Of a DNA stretch of 64,000 nucleotides, positions 18,211 through 25,775 are shown piece after piece. Source of the stretch: an uncultured Angelakisella sp. Its GTDB lineage: Bacteria; Bacillota; Clostridia; Oscillospirales; Ruminococcaceae. Position 1 is the stretch's first letter. The number at the start of each line of letters is the position of its first letter. Under the pieces are notes generated by a model that was given only the letters and a program-made list of their open reading frames with translations, was not told the origin of the DNA and did no database searches. Location: contig CAJUFR010000003.1 in NCBI GenBank assembly GCA_910585525.1, positions 32,443 through 96,442 on the forward strand. Reading direction: 5' to 3'. A program made the translations under genes and the position numbers.

Positions 18211-18807
18211 ATGGCACAGTATATCGACGGCAAAGCCTGTATCGCCTGCGGGGAGTGCTGGCGCCGCTGCCCGGTGGGGGCCATCACCGCCGGGACCAGC
18301 CGGTTCGCCATCCTGGCGGAACGATGTATCGACTGCGGCATCTGCGGGGAGACCTGCCCCGAGGGGGCGGTCCGCCCGGGGGAGGAGGTCCGCCCCGTCC
18401 CCGCCCCCCGGCGGACCTACCGTGTCCTGGAGGAAGCCTGTATCGGCTGCTCCCTCTGCGCCCGGGCCTGTCCGGCGGGGGCCATCACCGGCCAGCTGAA
18501 AAAGCCCTACCACATCGACGAGGGGAGATGCCTGGGGTGCGGTCTCTGCGCCAGCAAATGCCGGAAAAACGCCCTGGCGCCGGCAGGCGCCCCCATGAGG
18601 GAGGAACCCTATTTCATCGATATCGATGCCTGTGTCAGCTGCGGCCTTTGTGCCCGGCACTGTCCGGCAGGGGCCATCACCGGGGTGGAGCCCCCCCTGA
18701 ACTACGAACTGCGGGAGATCGTCAAGACCCCCTTTTCCATCGACCCGGCAAAGTGCCTTGGCTGCGGCATCTGCCAGGATTGGTGCCGGGTGGGGGCTGT
18801 GAGGTAG
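18211..18807 (+). CDS. polyferredoxin with six [4Fe-4S] motifs (AOR electron-transfer subunit)
   Basis: A 198-residue protein made almost wholly of ferredoxin repeats. Six CxxCxxCxxxC sets are visible: CIACGECWRRC, CIDCGICGETC, CIGCSLCARAC, CLGCGLCASKC, CVSCGLCARHC and CLGCGICQDWC, so up to six [4Fe-4S] clusters. It starts 7 nt after the AOR stop. It is probably the small subunit that takes electrons from the AOR cluster to ferredoxin or another acceptor, like WorS. Six sets are more than the usual four of such small subunits. Confidence 0.92.
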   Translation: MAQYIDGKACIACGECWRRCPVGAITAGTSRFAILAERCIDCGICGETCPEGAVRPGEEVRPVPAPRRTYRVLEEACIGCSLCARACPAGAITGQLKKPYHIDEGRCLGCGLCASKCRKNALAPAGAPMREEPYFIDIDACVSCGLCARHCPAGAITGVEPPLNYELREIVKTPFSIDPAKCLGCGICQDWCRVGAVR

Positions 18808-18819
18808 GAGGGATGGACC

Positions 18820-19023
18820 ATGCGGATCACCGCCCTGGGGGAGACCCGGGACTGGCCCGGGGGGCTCACCCTCCAGGGCTGGCTGGACCTGGCCGGTGTG
18901 GAGAACCAGGAGATCGCCCTGGTCCAGGTCAACGGCAGGGATGTCCCCCCAGGGGACCGGGGAAAGACGGCGCTCCGGGAGGGGGACCGTCTGACGCTGC
19001 TCTACTTCCTGGGGGACAGCTGA
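18820..19023 (+). CDS. MoaD/ThiS-like sulfur carrier, without its own C-terminal GG
   Basis: A 67-residue ubiquitin-fold candidate: starts MRITALGETRDWPGG and ends REGDRLTLLYFLGDS, like the GDxxxxxYFLxGG end of MoaD/ThiS proteins. The expected terminal Gly-Gly is missing. One extra G in the run at 19011-19015 would give FLGG and run on in frame into the HesA-like protein. So it is either a non-canonical carrier, a protein made by -1 frameshifting, or the product of an indel or base-call error. Probable role is sulfur donation for the pterin dithiolene of the AOR cofactor. Confidence 0.7.
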   Translation: MRITALGETRDWPGGLTLQGWLDLAGVENQEIALVQVNGRDVPPGDRGKTALREGDRLTLLYFLGDS

Positions 19024-19742
19024 CACCGGGGCAGCGGGAGCGGTACCGGCGGCAGCTGGCGCTGCCACAGATCGGTCCCGCCGGACAGCGGCGGCTGGAG
19101 GAAGGCAGGGTGCTGGTCATCGGGGCCGGAGGGGTGGGCAGCCCCTGCGCCCTCTATTTGGCGGCGGCGGGGGTGGGGACCATCGGCATCGCCGACGGCG
19201 ACCGGGTGGAACTGTCCAACCTCCAGCGGCAGCTGCTCTACACCACGGCGGAACTGGGCCGCCCCAAGGCCGAAGCCGCCGCCGCGGCGCTGGAGACCCT
19301 CAACCCCTGGGTCACCATCCGCCCCTACCCCCGATACCTCACCGGGAAGGAGGTCCTCGACCTGGCGGGGGAGTACGACTTTATCATCGACGCCGCCGAC
19401 GGGCTGGCGGCCAAGCTGGCCATCGCCGACGCCTGCGCCGCCGCCGGCCGGCCCTGCTGCCACGGCGGGGTGGGGGGCTTCCTGGGCCAGGTGACCACCT
19501 GCCTGCCGGAGGACGGCAACTGCTACCGCTGCATCTTCGGGACGGCCCGGGGGGACAGCCCGGCTGGGGGGACCCTGGGCCCGGCCTGCGGGGTGGCGGG
19601 GAGCGTCATGGCGGCGGAGGCGGTGAAGTACCTTACCGGCGCCGGGGAACTGCTGGCCCGGCGGATGCTCTCGGTGGACCTGCTGCGGGGCCGGATGGAG
19701 ACGGTAGCGTTTTGTAAGAAAAGAAAGGACAGCACCCTATGA
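19020..19742 (+). CDS. HesA/MoeB/ThiF-family adenylyltransferase (CTG start or frameshift product)
   Basis: E1-like enzyme that adenylates a MoaD/ThiS carrier. It has ERYRRQLALPQIGPAGQ, the ATP loop VLVIGAGGVGSP (about residues 31-42), ADGDRVELSNLQRQLLY with Asn and Arg of the active site, and CYRCIFG. The second CxxC zinc pair of MoeB is not seen. No ATG or GTG lies at the family start. The only fitting codon is CTG at 19020, giving the (M)TPGQRERY start, overlapping the MoaD-like stop as CTGA. The alternative is fusion to the MoaD-like frame through a -1 shift on GGGGG. 240 residues if CTG is used. Confidence 0.8.
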   Translation: MTPGQRERYRRQLALPQIGPAGQRRLEEGRVLVIGAGGVGSPCALYLAAAGVGTIGIADGDRVELSNLQRQLLYTTAELGRPKAEAAAAALETLNPWVTIRPYPRYLTGKEVLDLAGEYDFIIDAADGLAAKLAIADACAAAGRPCCHGGVGGFLGQVTTCLPEDGNCYRCIFGTARGDSPAGGTLGPACGVAGSVMAAEAVKYLTGAGELLARRMLSVDLLRGRMETVAFCKKRKDSTL

Positions 19743-20755
19743 ATATGAAAAAGAAAAACATCTTTGTCCTGCTGCTGGCCTTGGCTATGACCCTGGCCGC
19801 CTGCGGAGGCCCGGCGGCTTCCGGCCCGGCTTCTTCCGCCGCCCCGCCCCCGCCGGAGACCGTTCCCGCCGGGCCGGTGGTGGATACCGTTATCCTCCGG
19901 GAGGCCGACAGCGAGATGCTCAACACCTACACCCTGCTGGCGGTGGACCCCGACGCCCCCTTTGTGGACCTTAACGGGGCCCCGGTGACGGATGTCCAGG
20001 TCAACGCCGCCGGGGCGGAGGCCCTGATCCAGTGGCTGCTGTCGGAGGAGGGGCTGGCTCTGGCCGCCGGGTACGGGCGGGAGGTGTACGGCGACAGCCT
20101 TTTCTACCGGCTGGAGGACGCCCCTGTTTACACCGGGGAGATCCAAAAGGCCACCGATGGCGCCGGGACTATCCGGCTTTCCACCACCACCTCGGTAAAC
20201 GACAGCGGGCTGCTGGGGGCGCTGCTCCCGGTCTTTGAGGAAAGGTACGGCTACCGGGTGGAGGTCCAGTCCGCCGGCACCGGCAAGGCCATCGCCGCCG
20301 CCAGGTACGGCAACGCCGACCTCATCCTGGTCCACGCCAGGAGCCAGGAGGAGGAGTTTGTGGACCAGGGCTTCTCCTATGTCCTCCCCGGCTTCCCGGG
20401 GGAGCGGCTCTCCTTTTTGTACAACTACTTCGTCCTCTGCGGCCCCGGCGCCGACCCGGCGGGGGTGGCGGAAAGCGCCGGGGTCCGGCAAGCCTTTGCC
20501 GCCATCGCCCGGGGGGAGCATCTTTTTATCTCCCGGGGGGATGGCTCCGGCACCCACACCAAGGAACTCTCCCTCTGGCCGGAGGAACTGGGGATCACCC
20601 AGGAGGCGGAGAGCTTCGCCGCCTACACCGGCTGGTACCGATCGGCCAACGCCGGGATGGGGGCCTGTCTGGTGATGGCGGAGGAACAGGGAGGATACAT
20701 CCTCACCGACAAGGCCACCTTCCTGGCCTTCACGGCCAACGGCGGCAAGGTATAA
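19739..20755 (+). CDS. tupA: TupA-like tungstate-binding lipoprotein with circularly permuted fold
   Basis: Substrate-binding lipoprotein for tungstate. Lipobox Cys22 follows a hydrophobic signal. Residues 144-338 hold the normal TupA N-terminal part: TTTSVNDSGLLGALLPVFE, SAGTGKAIAAARYGNADL, FISRGDGSGTHTKELSLW, and it ends at GYILTDKATFLAF. Residues about 49-126 match what is normally the C-terminal part of TupA: DTVILREADSEMLNTYTLLA, VDP, AGAEALIQWLLSEEGLALA, YGREVYGDSLF. The order is therefore swapped, as in a circular permutation. The gene overlaps hesA by 4 nt (ATGA). It is followed by its permease and ATPase genes. Confidence 0.88.
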   Translation: MNMKKKNIFVLLLALAMTLAACGGPAASGPASSAAPPPPETVPAGPVVDTVILREADSEMLNTYTLLAVDPDAPFVDLNGAPVTDVQVNAAGAEALIQWLLSEEGLALAAGYGREVYGDSLFYRLEDAPVYTGEIQKATDGAGTIRLSTTTSVNDSGLLGALLPVFEERYGYRVEVQSAGTGKAIAAARYGNADLILVHARSQEEEFVDQGFSYVLPGFPGERLSFLYNYFVLCGPGADPAGVAESAGVRQAFAAIARGEHLFISRGDGSGTHTKELSLWPEELGITQEAESFAAYTGWYRSANAGMGACLVMAEEQGGYILTDKATFLAFTANGGKV

Positions 20756-20773
20756 AAGAAGGGGGAAAAGGGC

Positions 20774-21460
20774 ATGTGGCGGGGGGTGGAGCAGGCGGCG
20801 GCGCTGCTCCTGTCCGGGGACAGGGAGTTGTACTGCATCCTGGCGGTCACCGCCCGGATGAGCCTTTGCAGTTCGCTGCTGGCCCTGGCGCTGGGGGCGC
20901 CGGCGGGCATCCTGCTGGGAAGCTGCCGGTTCCCCGGGCGGCGGGTGCTGGTGGCCCTCTGCCGCGCCCTGGCGGGGATGCCCCCGGTGGTCTGCGGGCT
21001 GCTGTTCTACCTGCTTTTCTCCGGGGTGGGGCCGTTCCGGCGGCTGCGGCTGCTCTTCACCGTCCCCGTCATGGTGCTGGCCCAGGTGGTGCTGATCACC
21101 CCCCTGGTGGCGGGGACGCTGGAGGACTACGCCGCCGCCGTGGCCCCGCCGGCGCTGGAGACCGCCCGGGGGCTGGGGCTGCCAAGGCGGCGGGTGTTCC
21201 GGCTGCTGCTGGGGGAGTGCTTTTCCGCCATCCTCTCCGCCTGGCTGCTGGCCTTTGGCCGGGCCATCGCCGAGGTGGGGGCGGTGTCCATGGTGGGGGG
21301 CGCCATCGCCTGGAAGACCAACGTCATGACCACCGCCATCATGCAGTACACCAACCGGGGGGACCTTTCCATGGGCATCGCCCTGGGGGCCATCCTCATG
21401 GTGCTCTCCCTGGTGGTGGACCTGGCGGTGACGCTGCTGCAAAAGGGGGTGGAGCGGTGA
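20774..21460 (+). CDS. tupB: tungstate ABC transporter permease TupB
   Basis: A 228-residue integral membrane protein with about five hydrophobic segments. The EAA-type loop that contacts the ATPase is visible as LETARGLGLPRRRVFRLLL, followed by AFGRAIAEVGAVSMVGGAI, a typical string in TupB/ModB-like permeases. It lies 18 nt after the tupA-like gene and overlaps the ATPase gene by 4 nt (GTGA), so the three are translated together. Confidence 0.9.
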   Translation: MWRGVEQAAALLLSGDRELYCILAVTARMSLCSSLLALALGAPAGILLGSCRFPGRRVLVALCRALAGMPPVVCGLLFYLLFSGVGPFRRLRLLFTVPVMVLAQVVLITPLVAGTLEDYAAAVAPPALETARGLGLPRRRVFRLLLGECFSAILSAWLLAFGRAIAEVGAVSMVGGAIAWKTNVMTTAIMQYTNRGDLSMGIALGAILMVLSLVVDLAVTLLQKGVER

Positions 21461-22113
21461 CCTTCCCCCCTTTCCGCAAAAGCTACCGCCGCCGGACGGT
21501 GCTGGAGATGCCCGGCTTCTCCCTGGAGCCGGGGCGGGTCTGCGCCGTGCTGGGGGCCAACGGCTCCGGCAAGTCCACCCTGGCCCGGGTGCTGGCGGGG
21601 ATGCTCCCCCCCGACGGGGGCAAGCGGGTGACGCCCCCGGGGACCGCCGTGGGGTACATGCCCCAGCGCAGCTTCCCCTTCCGTATGACGGTGCGGCAGA
21701 ACCTGCTGATCACCGGCGGCGGGGAGCAGCGGGCGGAGGAACTGCTGGCGGCCCTGGGCCTGGACAAGCTGGCGGAGGGGCGGGCGGGGCTGCTCTCCGG
21801 CGGGGAGTTGGCCCGGCTGGCCCTGGCCCGGGTACTGATGCGCCCCCATCAGCTCCTGATCCTGGACGAGCCCACCGCCGCCATGGACATGGAGGCCACC
21901 GCCCTGGCGGAGGGGCTGATGAGGGACGCCTGCCGGGAGACCGGCTGCGCCCTGCTGCTGGTGACCCACAGCCTCCAGCAGGCCCGCCGGGCAGCGGATG
22001 ACGCCCTTTTCCTGGACCGGGGGCGGCTGGTGGAGAAGGGCCAGGCCCGGCAGGTGCTGTTCCGCCCGGATCGCCCGGAGACCAAGAGTTTCCTGGATTT
22101 TTACGGCGGGTGA
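21457..22113 (+). CDS. tupC: tungstate ABC transporter ATP-binding protein TupC
   Basis: A 218-residue ABC ATPase. Walker A is GANGSGKST (about residues 33-41), the Q-loop is in GYMPQRSFPFRMTV, the signature LLSGGELARLALAR and Walker B LLILDEPTAAMD are present, and the switch His is in LLVTHS. The GTG start at 21457 overlaps the tupB stop as GTGA. It lacks the C-terminal TOBE domain of ModC, which fits TupC. Confidence 0.92.
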   Translation: MTFPPFRKSYRRRTVLEMPGFSLEPGRVCAVLGANGSGKSTLARVLAGMLPPDGGKRVTPPGTAVGYMPQRSFPFRMTVRQNLLITGGGEQRAEELLAALGLDKLAEGRAGLLSGGELARLALARVLMRPHQLLILDEPTAAMDMEATALAEGLMRDACRETGCALLLVTHSLQQARRAADDALFLDRGRLVEKGQARQVLFRPDRPETKSFLDFYGG

Positions 22114-22129
22114 AAGGAGTTGAGGAAGG

Positions 22130-23359
22130 ATGCTCACCGTCAAGACCCCTGACCAGGTCCTGGCCATACTGGAGGAGACCTTCCCGGCAAAGACTGGGGA
22201 GGAAACGGTCCCCCTGGAAAAGGCCCTGGGCCGGGTGCTGAGCCGGGACATCACCGCCGGGGAGCATATCCCCGGCTTCCACCGGTCCACGGTGGACGGC
22301 TACGCCCTGCGGGGGGCGGATACCTTCGGCTGCTCGGCGGCCATCCCCGCCATCCTGCCCCTGGCGGGGGAGGTGGTCATGGGCAGGGCCGCCCCTGGAC
22401 CACTGGCCCCTGGCAGCTGCGTGGCGGTGCCCACCGGCGGCATGGTGCCGGCGGGGGCCGACGCCGTGGTGATGCTGGAGCAGGTGGAGGACTACGGCGA
22501 CGGCACGGTGGGGGTCTGCGCCCCGGTGGCCCCGGGGATGAATATGATCTTCCGGGGGGACGACGTGACGCCGGGGCGGCTGGTGCTGCCGTCGGGGCGG
22601 CGGCTCCAGCCCCAGGACCTGGGGGCGCTGGCGGCCCTGGGGGCGTGCCGGGTGCCGGTGAGGAAAAGGCCGGTGGCGGGCATCCTCTCCACCGGGGACG
22701 AGTTGGTGCCGGTGGGGGAGGCCCCCGGCCCCGGCCAGGTGCGGGACGTGAACTCGGTGCTGCTGGGGGCGGTGGCGGAGGAGGCCGGGGGGGACTGCCG
22801 CCTTTACGGCATCATCCCCGACCGGGAGGAGGCGCTGGCCCGGGCCATCGACACCGCCCTTGGGGAATGCGACCTGGTGATGGTCAGCGGCGGCAGCTCG
22901 GTGGGGACCAGGGATATCGTCTGCCGGGTGCTGGAGGACCGGGGCCAGGTGCTGCTCCACGGCATCGCTATGAAGCCGGGCAAGCCCACCATCCTGGGGG
23001 AGGTGGCCGGCAAGGCGGTGCTGGGGCTGCCGGGCAACCCGGTGGCCGCCTTCTTCACCGCCTGGCTTTTTGGCCGCTTTTTGGTCTCCCGGATGATGGG
23101 CCGCCGGGCCCGGCGGTACACCATCCCCGCCCGGCTCGCCGAGAGCGTGGAGGCCAACCACGGCCGCAGCCTCTACAGCGGCGCCACCCTCGTCCGGGCG
23201 GGGGAGGAGTGGCTGGCCTGGCCCATCCGGGGCAAGTCGGGGCTGATCACCACCCTGGCGGCCACCAACGGCTTTTTCCATGTCCCCCGGGACTGCGAGG
23301 GGCTGCCCAAGGGGGCACGGGTGGAGGTGTCCCTCTACACTGTGGAACAGGAGGAGTGA
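22130..23359 (+). CDS. moeA: molybdopterin molybdenum/tungsten transferase MoeA
   Basis: Inserts molybdate or tungstate into adenylated molybdopterin. The 409-residue protein has the full MoeA layout: ALGRVLSRDI, HRSTVDGYALRGADT, PTGGMVPAGADAVVMLEQ, GILSTGDELV, the MPT-binding SGGSSVGTRD and GMAMKPGKP-like GIAMKPGKPT, then GLPGNPVAAF. Context with tupABC and AOR points to tungsten insertion. It starts 16 nt after tupC. Confidence 0.93.
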   Translation: MLTVKTPDQVLAILEETFPAKTGEETVPLEKALGRVLSRDITAGEHIPGFHRSTVDGYALRGADTFGCSAAIPAILPLAGEVVMGRAAPGPLAPGSCVAVPTGGMVPAGADAVVMLEQVEDYGDGTVGVCAPVAPGMNMIFRGDDVTPGRLVLPSGRRLQPQDLGALAALGACRVPVRKRPVAGILSTGDELVPVGEAPGPGQVRDVNSVLLGAVAEEAGGDCRLYGIIPDREEALARAIDTALGECDLVMVSGGSSVGTRDIVCRVLEDRGQVLLHGIAMKPGKPTILGEVAGKAVLGLPGNPVAAFFTAWLFGRFLVSRMMGRRARRYTIPARLAESVEANHGRSLYSGATLVRAGEEWLAWPIRGKSGLITTLAATNGFFHVPRDCEGLPKGARVEVSLYTVEQEE

Positions 23360-23361
23360 CC

Positions 23362-25272
23362 ATGGCGTTCCAATATCTCACCAATATCCCGCTGGACCAG
23401 GCCCGGGAGGAGTACCGGGCCTGGATGGCGGAAGGCGGCTTTGCCGCCGGGGCGGAGGAGGTCCCGGCGGGGGAGAGCTGGGGGAGGACCACCGCCCGGG
23501 CGGTCTACGCCGGGATATCCGCCCCCCACTACCTGGCCAGCGCCATGGACGGCATCGCCCTGGAGGCGGCCCGGACCTACGGCGCCACCGAGACCACCCC
23601 GGTCACCCTGCCCCCCGGCGCCTTCCAGGTGGTGGACACCGGGGACCCGGTGCCGGAGGGCTGCGACGGGGTGGTGATGATAGAGGAGGTGGTGTGGGAG
23701 GAGGACGGCGCCGCCCGGCTCCACGCCCCCGCCGTCCCCTGGCAGCACATCCGCCAGGTGGGGGAGGACATCTGCGCCGGGGAGATGCTGCTCACCGCCT
23801 ACGCCGTCATCACCCCCGCCGCCGCGGGGGCGATGCTGGCCAGCGGGGTGACCCGGGTGCCGGTGCTGAAAAAGCCGGTGGTGGGCATCATCCCCACCGG
23901 GGACGAGATCGTCCCCCCCACAGACCGCCCCCGGCCGGGGGCTATCCCGGAGTTCAACTCCGCCATCTTCTCCGGCATGCTGGCCGGGTGGGGGGCGGAG
24001 CCGCTGGTGTTCCCCATCGTCCCCGACCGCCCGGAGGCGCTGGCCCGGGCGCTGGAGACCGCCCTGGAGCGGTGCGATATCGTGCTGCTGGGGGCCGGGT
24101 CCTCCGCCGGGCGGGAGGACTACGCCGCCGGGGTCATCCGCCAGGCGGGGGAGGTGCTGCGCCACGGCATCGCTATCCGCCCCGGCAAGCCCGCCATCCT
24201 GGGGCGGAGAAAGAACAAGCCCATCCTGGGGGTGCCCGGCTACCCGGTCTCCGGCATCCTGGTGCTGGAGGAACTGCTGAAGCCGCTGCTGCTGGACTGG
24301 TACCACGCCGCCCCCCTCCCCCCGGAGACCGGCCGGGCGGTGCTGTCCCGGCCGGTGCTCTCCGGTCTCAAGTACCAGGAGTTCGTCCGGGTGCGGCTGG
24401 GCCGGGTGGACGGCGAGATGATCGCCACCCCCCTGGACCGGGGCAGCGGCATGGTGACCTCCTTTATGAAGGCCGACGGCATTCTGGCCATCCCCCAGGG
24501 CACCGAGGGTATCCAGGCCGGCAGCCGGGTGACGGTGCGTCTCCTCCGCCCGGCGGCGGAGTTGGAGGGACGGCTGGTGATCACCGGCAGCCATGACCCC
24601 CTGCTGGACGAGGCCGCCGACCTGCTGCGGCAAAGGGACCGCTCCCTGGGGATGGCCTCCAGCCATGTGGGCTCCATGGGGGGCATCATGGCGGTGCGCC
24701 GTGGGGAGGCCCACGGGGCGGGGCTCCACCTGCTGGACGAAAAAGACGGCAGCTACAACCGCTCCTACCTGGAGCGGTACTTCCCCCAAGGGGGCATCCG
24801 CCTGGTGGAGTGCGTGGGCCGCGCCCAGGGCCTGATGGTGGCAAAGGGCAACCCCAAGGGGCTGCGGGGGGTGGAGGACCTCGGCCGGCCGGGGGTGCGG
24901 TATGTCAACCGCCAAAAGGGCTCCGGCACCCGGGTCCTCCTGGACTACCTGTGCCAAAAAGCGGGGGTGGACACCGGGGCGGTCTCCGGCTACCAGCGGG
25001 AGGAGCCGACCCACACAGCGGTGGCCGCCCAGATCGCCGCAGGCAGCGGCGACGCCGGGCTGGGCATCCTCTCCGCCGCCCGGCTCTATGACCTGGACTT
25101 CCTGCCGGTCTGCCAGGAGCAGTATGACCTGCTCATCCCCGACAGCGCCTGGGACACCCCCATGGTAAAGATGCTGCTGGAGGTGATGGAGAGCGAAGCC
25201 TTCGCCCGGCGGCTGCAAAGGCTGGGAGGATACACCCTGGAAAAGCCAGGCCAAGTACGGCTGCGGCTGTAG
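23362..25272 (+). CDS. MoeA fused to a C-terminal PBP-like (periplasmic-binding-protein-type) domain
   Basis: A 636-residue second MoeA paralog. Residues about 1-403 follow MoeA (HYLASAMDGIALEA, PTGDEIV, GAGSSAGREDYAAG, GIAIRPGKPAIL, GVPGYPVSGILV). Some active-site strings differ, for example SAMDGIA instead of STVDGYA. From about residue 404 a PBP-like domain follows (GSHDPLLDEAADLLRQRD, VGSMGGIMAVRRGEAHGAG, YVNRQKGSGTRVLLDYLC, HTAVAAQIAAGSGDAGLGI). Such fusions occur in W/Mo enzyme clusters and may sense or present the oxyanion. ATG at 23362 lies 2 nt after the moeA stop. Confidence 0.9.
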   Translation: MAFQYLTNIPLDQAREEYRAWMAEGGFAAGAEEVPAGESWGRTTARAVYAGISAPHYLASAMDGIALEAARTYGATETTPVTLPPGAFQVVDTGDPVPEGCDGVVMIEEVVWEEDGAARLHAPAVPWQHIRQVGEDICAGEMLLTAYAVITPAAAGAMLASGVTRVPVLKKPVVGIIPTGDEIVPPTDRPRPGAIPEFNSAIFSGMLAGWGAEPLVFPIVPDRPEALARALETALERCDIVLLGAGSSAGREDYAAGVIRQAGEVLRHGIAIRPGKPAILGRRKNKPILGVPGYPVSGILVLEELLKPLLLDWYHAAPLPPETGRAVLSRPVLSGLKYQEFVRVRLGRVDGEMIATPLDRGSGMVTSFMKADGILAIPQGTEGIQAGSRVTVRLLRPAAELEGRLVITGSHDPLLDEAADLLRQRDRSLGMASSHVGSMGGIMAVRRGEAHGAGLHLLDEKDGSYNRSYLERYFPQGGIRLVECVGRAQGLMVAKGNPKGLRGVEDLGRPGVRYVNRQKGSGTRVLLDYLCQKAGVDTGAVSGYQREEPTHTAVAAQIAAGSGDAGLGILSAARLYDLDFLPVCQEQYDLLIPDSAWDTPMVKMLLEVMESEAFARRLQRLGGYTLEKPGQVRLRL

Positions 25273-25281
25273 ACTATATAC

Positions 25282-25315
25282 AAAAAAGGACCAGCCACCA
25301 GGCCGGTCCTTTTTT
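25282..25315. terminator. terminator at the end of the AOR/tungstate cluster
   Basis: AAAAAAGGACC (25282-25292) pairs with GGTCCTTTTTT (25305-25315) around a short loop; T6 on the plus strand, A6 on the other side. It can work in both directions and closes the cluster. Confidence 0.9.
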
Positions 25316-25342
25316 GCTGTTTTCTAATGACCACATCGATGC

Positions 25343-25437
25343 TGCCCAGGTCTCCAGGCACCCGCTAAGATTTAATACAAAGGTAAGGCCCCCTCCAAAG
25401 AGGGGGCCGTGTAGGGCGTGCCTCGGCGGCAACGCCG
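25343..25437 (+). repeat. dispersed palindromic repeat family 1, copy C (abuts tRNA-Val)
   Basis: CCCAGGTCTCCAGGCACCCG, ATACAAAGGTAAGG, a hairpin GGCCCCCTC-CAAA-GAGGGGGCC, GTGTAGGGCGTGCC and GGCGGCAACGCC. It ends at the encoded CCA of the minus-strand tRNA-Val, the same arrangement as copy B with tRNA-Ser. Confidence 0.72.
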
Positions 25438-25513
25438 TGGTGGGCGGTAAGGGACTTGAACCCCTGACCCCCTGCACGTCAAGCAGGTGCTCTTCCAGCT
25501 GAGCTAACCGCCC
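25438..25513 (-). tRNA. tRNA-Val (anticodon GAC)
   Basis: On the minus strand: acceptor GGGCGGT/ACCGCCC, discriminator A, encoded CCA (25438-25440), D-arm GCTCAGCTGGAAGAGC, anticodon loop TTGACGT giving GAC, T-loop GGTTCAAGTCC. 76 nt including CCA. Confidence 0.95.
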
Positions 25514-25640
25514 GTCTGCCGTGGGTTTCTGACAGCTTTTATATTATACACGGCTTCTCCGAAAAAATCAACCCCCAATTTTCGATTTTTCCCCTTTCTG
25601 TGAATATTCCATGAAAGGCCGCAAGAATGCTTGTAAAATA

Positions 25641-25669
25641 CTGACAAGCAAAAGGAACTATGCTATAAT
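25641..25669 (+). promoter_or_regulatory. promoter upstream of ruvCAB
   Basis: CTGACA (25641-25646), 17 nt, TATAAT (25664-25669). Repeat copy D lies between it and ruvC, so a transcript from here would carry the repeat in its leader. A second TATAAT at 25788-25793 without a good -35 box may be a nearer start. Confidence 0.6.
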
Positions 25670-25680
25670 AACGGCGGTGG

Positions 25681-25775
25681 CGGCGTGCCGCCGCTGTTAT
25701 GCCCTACTCGGCCTTCGGCCTTACCTGGCGGGGAGATCTTAAATGGGTGCCTGGAGTCTTGGGCTGTTTTTTGGG
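25681..25775 (-). repeat. dispersed palindromic repeat family 1, copy D (leader of ruvC)
   Basis: Plus-strand order is the reverse complement of copies B and C: CGGCGTGCCGCCGCTGTTAT, GCCCTACTCGGCC-TT-CGGCC, TTACC, then GGGTGCCTGGAGTCTTGGGC and TGTTTTTTGG. The ends match copy A closely; the middle differs. Located between the promoter at 25641 and the ruvC start. Confidence 0.7.

Noticed and set aside
25343..25513. tRNA-Val 3' end as an attachment site of an integrated element
   Set aside because: No duplicated tRNA 3' end or integrase gene nearby; the adjoining sequence is a dispersed repeat also found next to tRNA-Ser and away from tRNAs.
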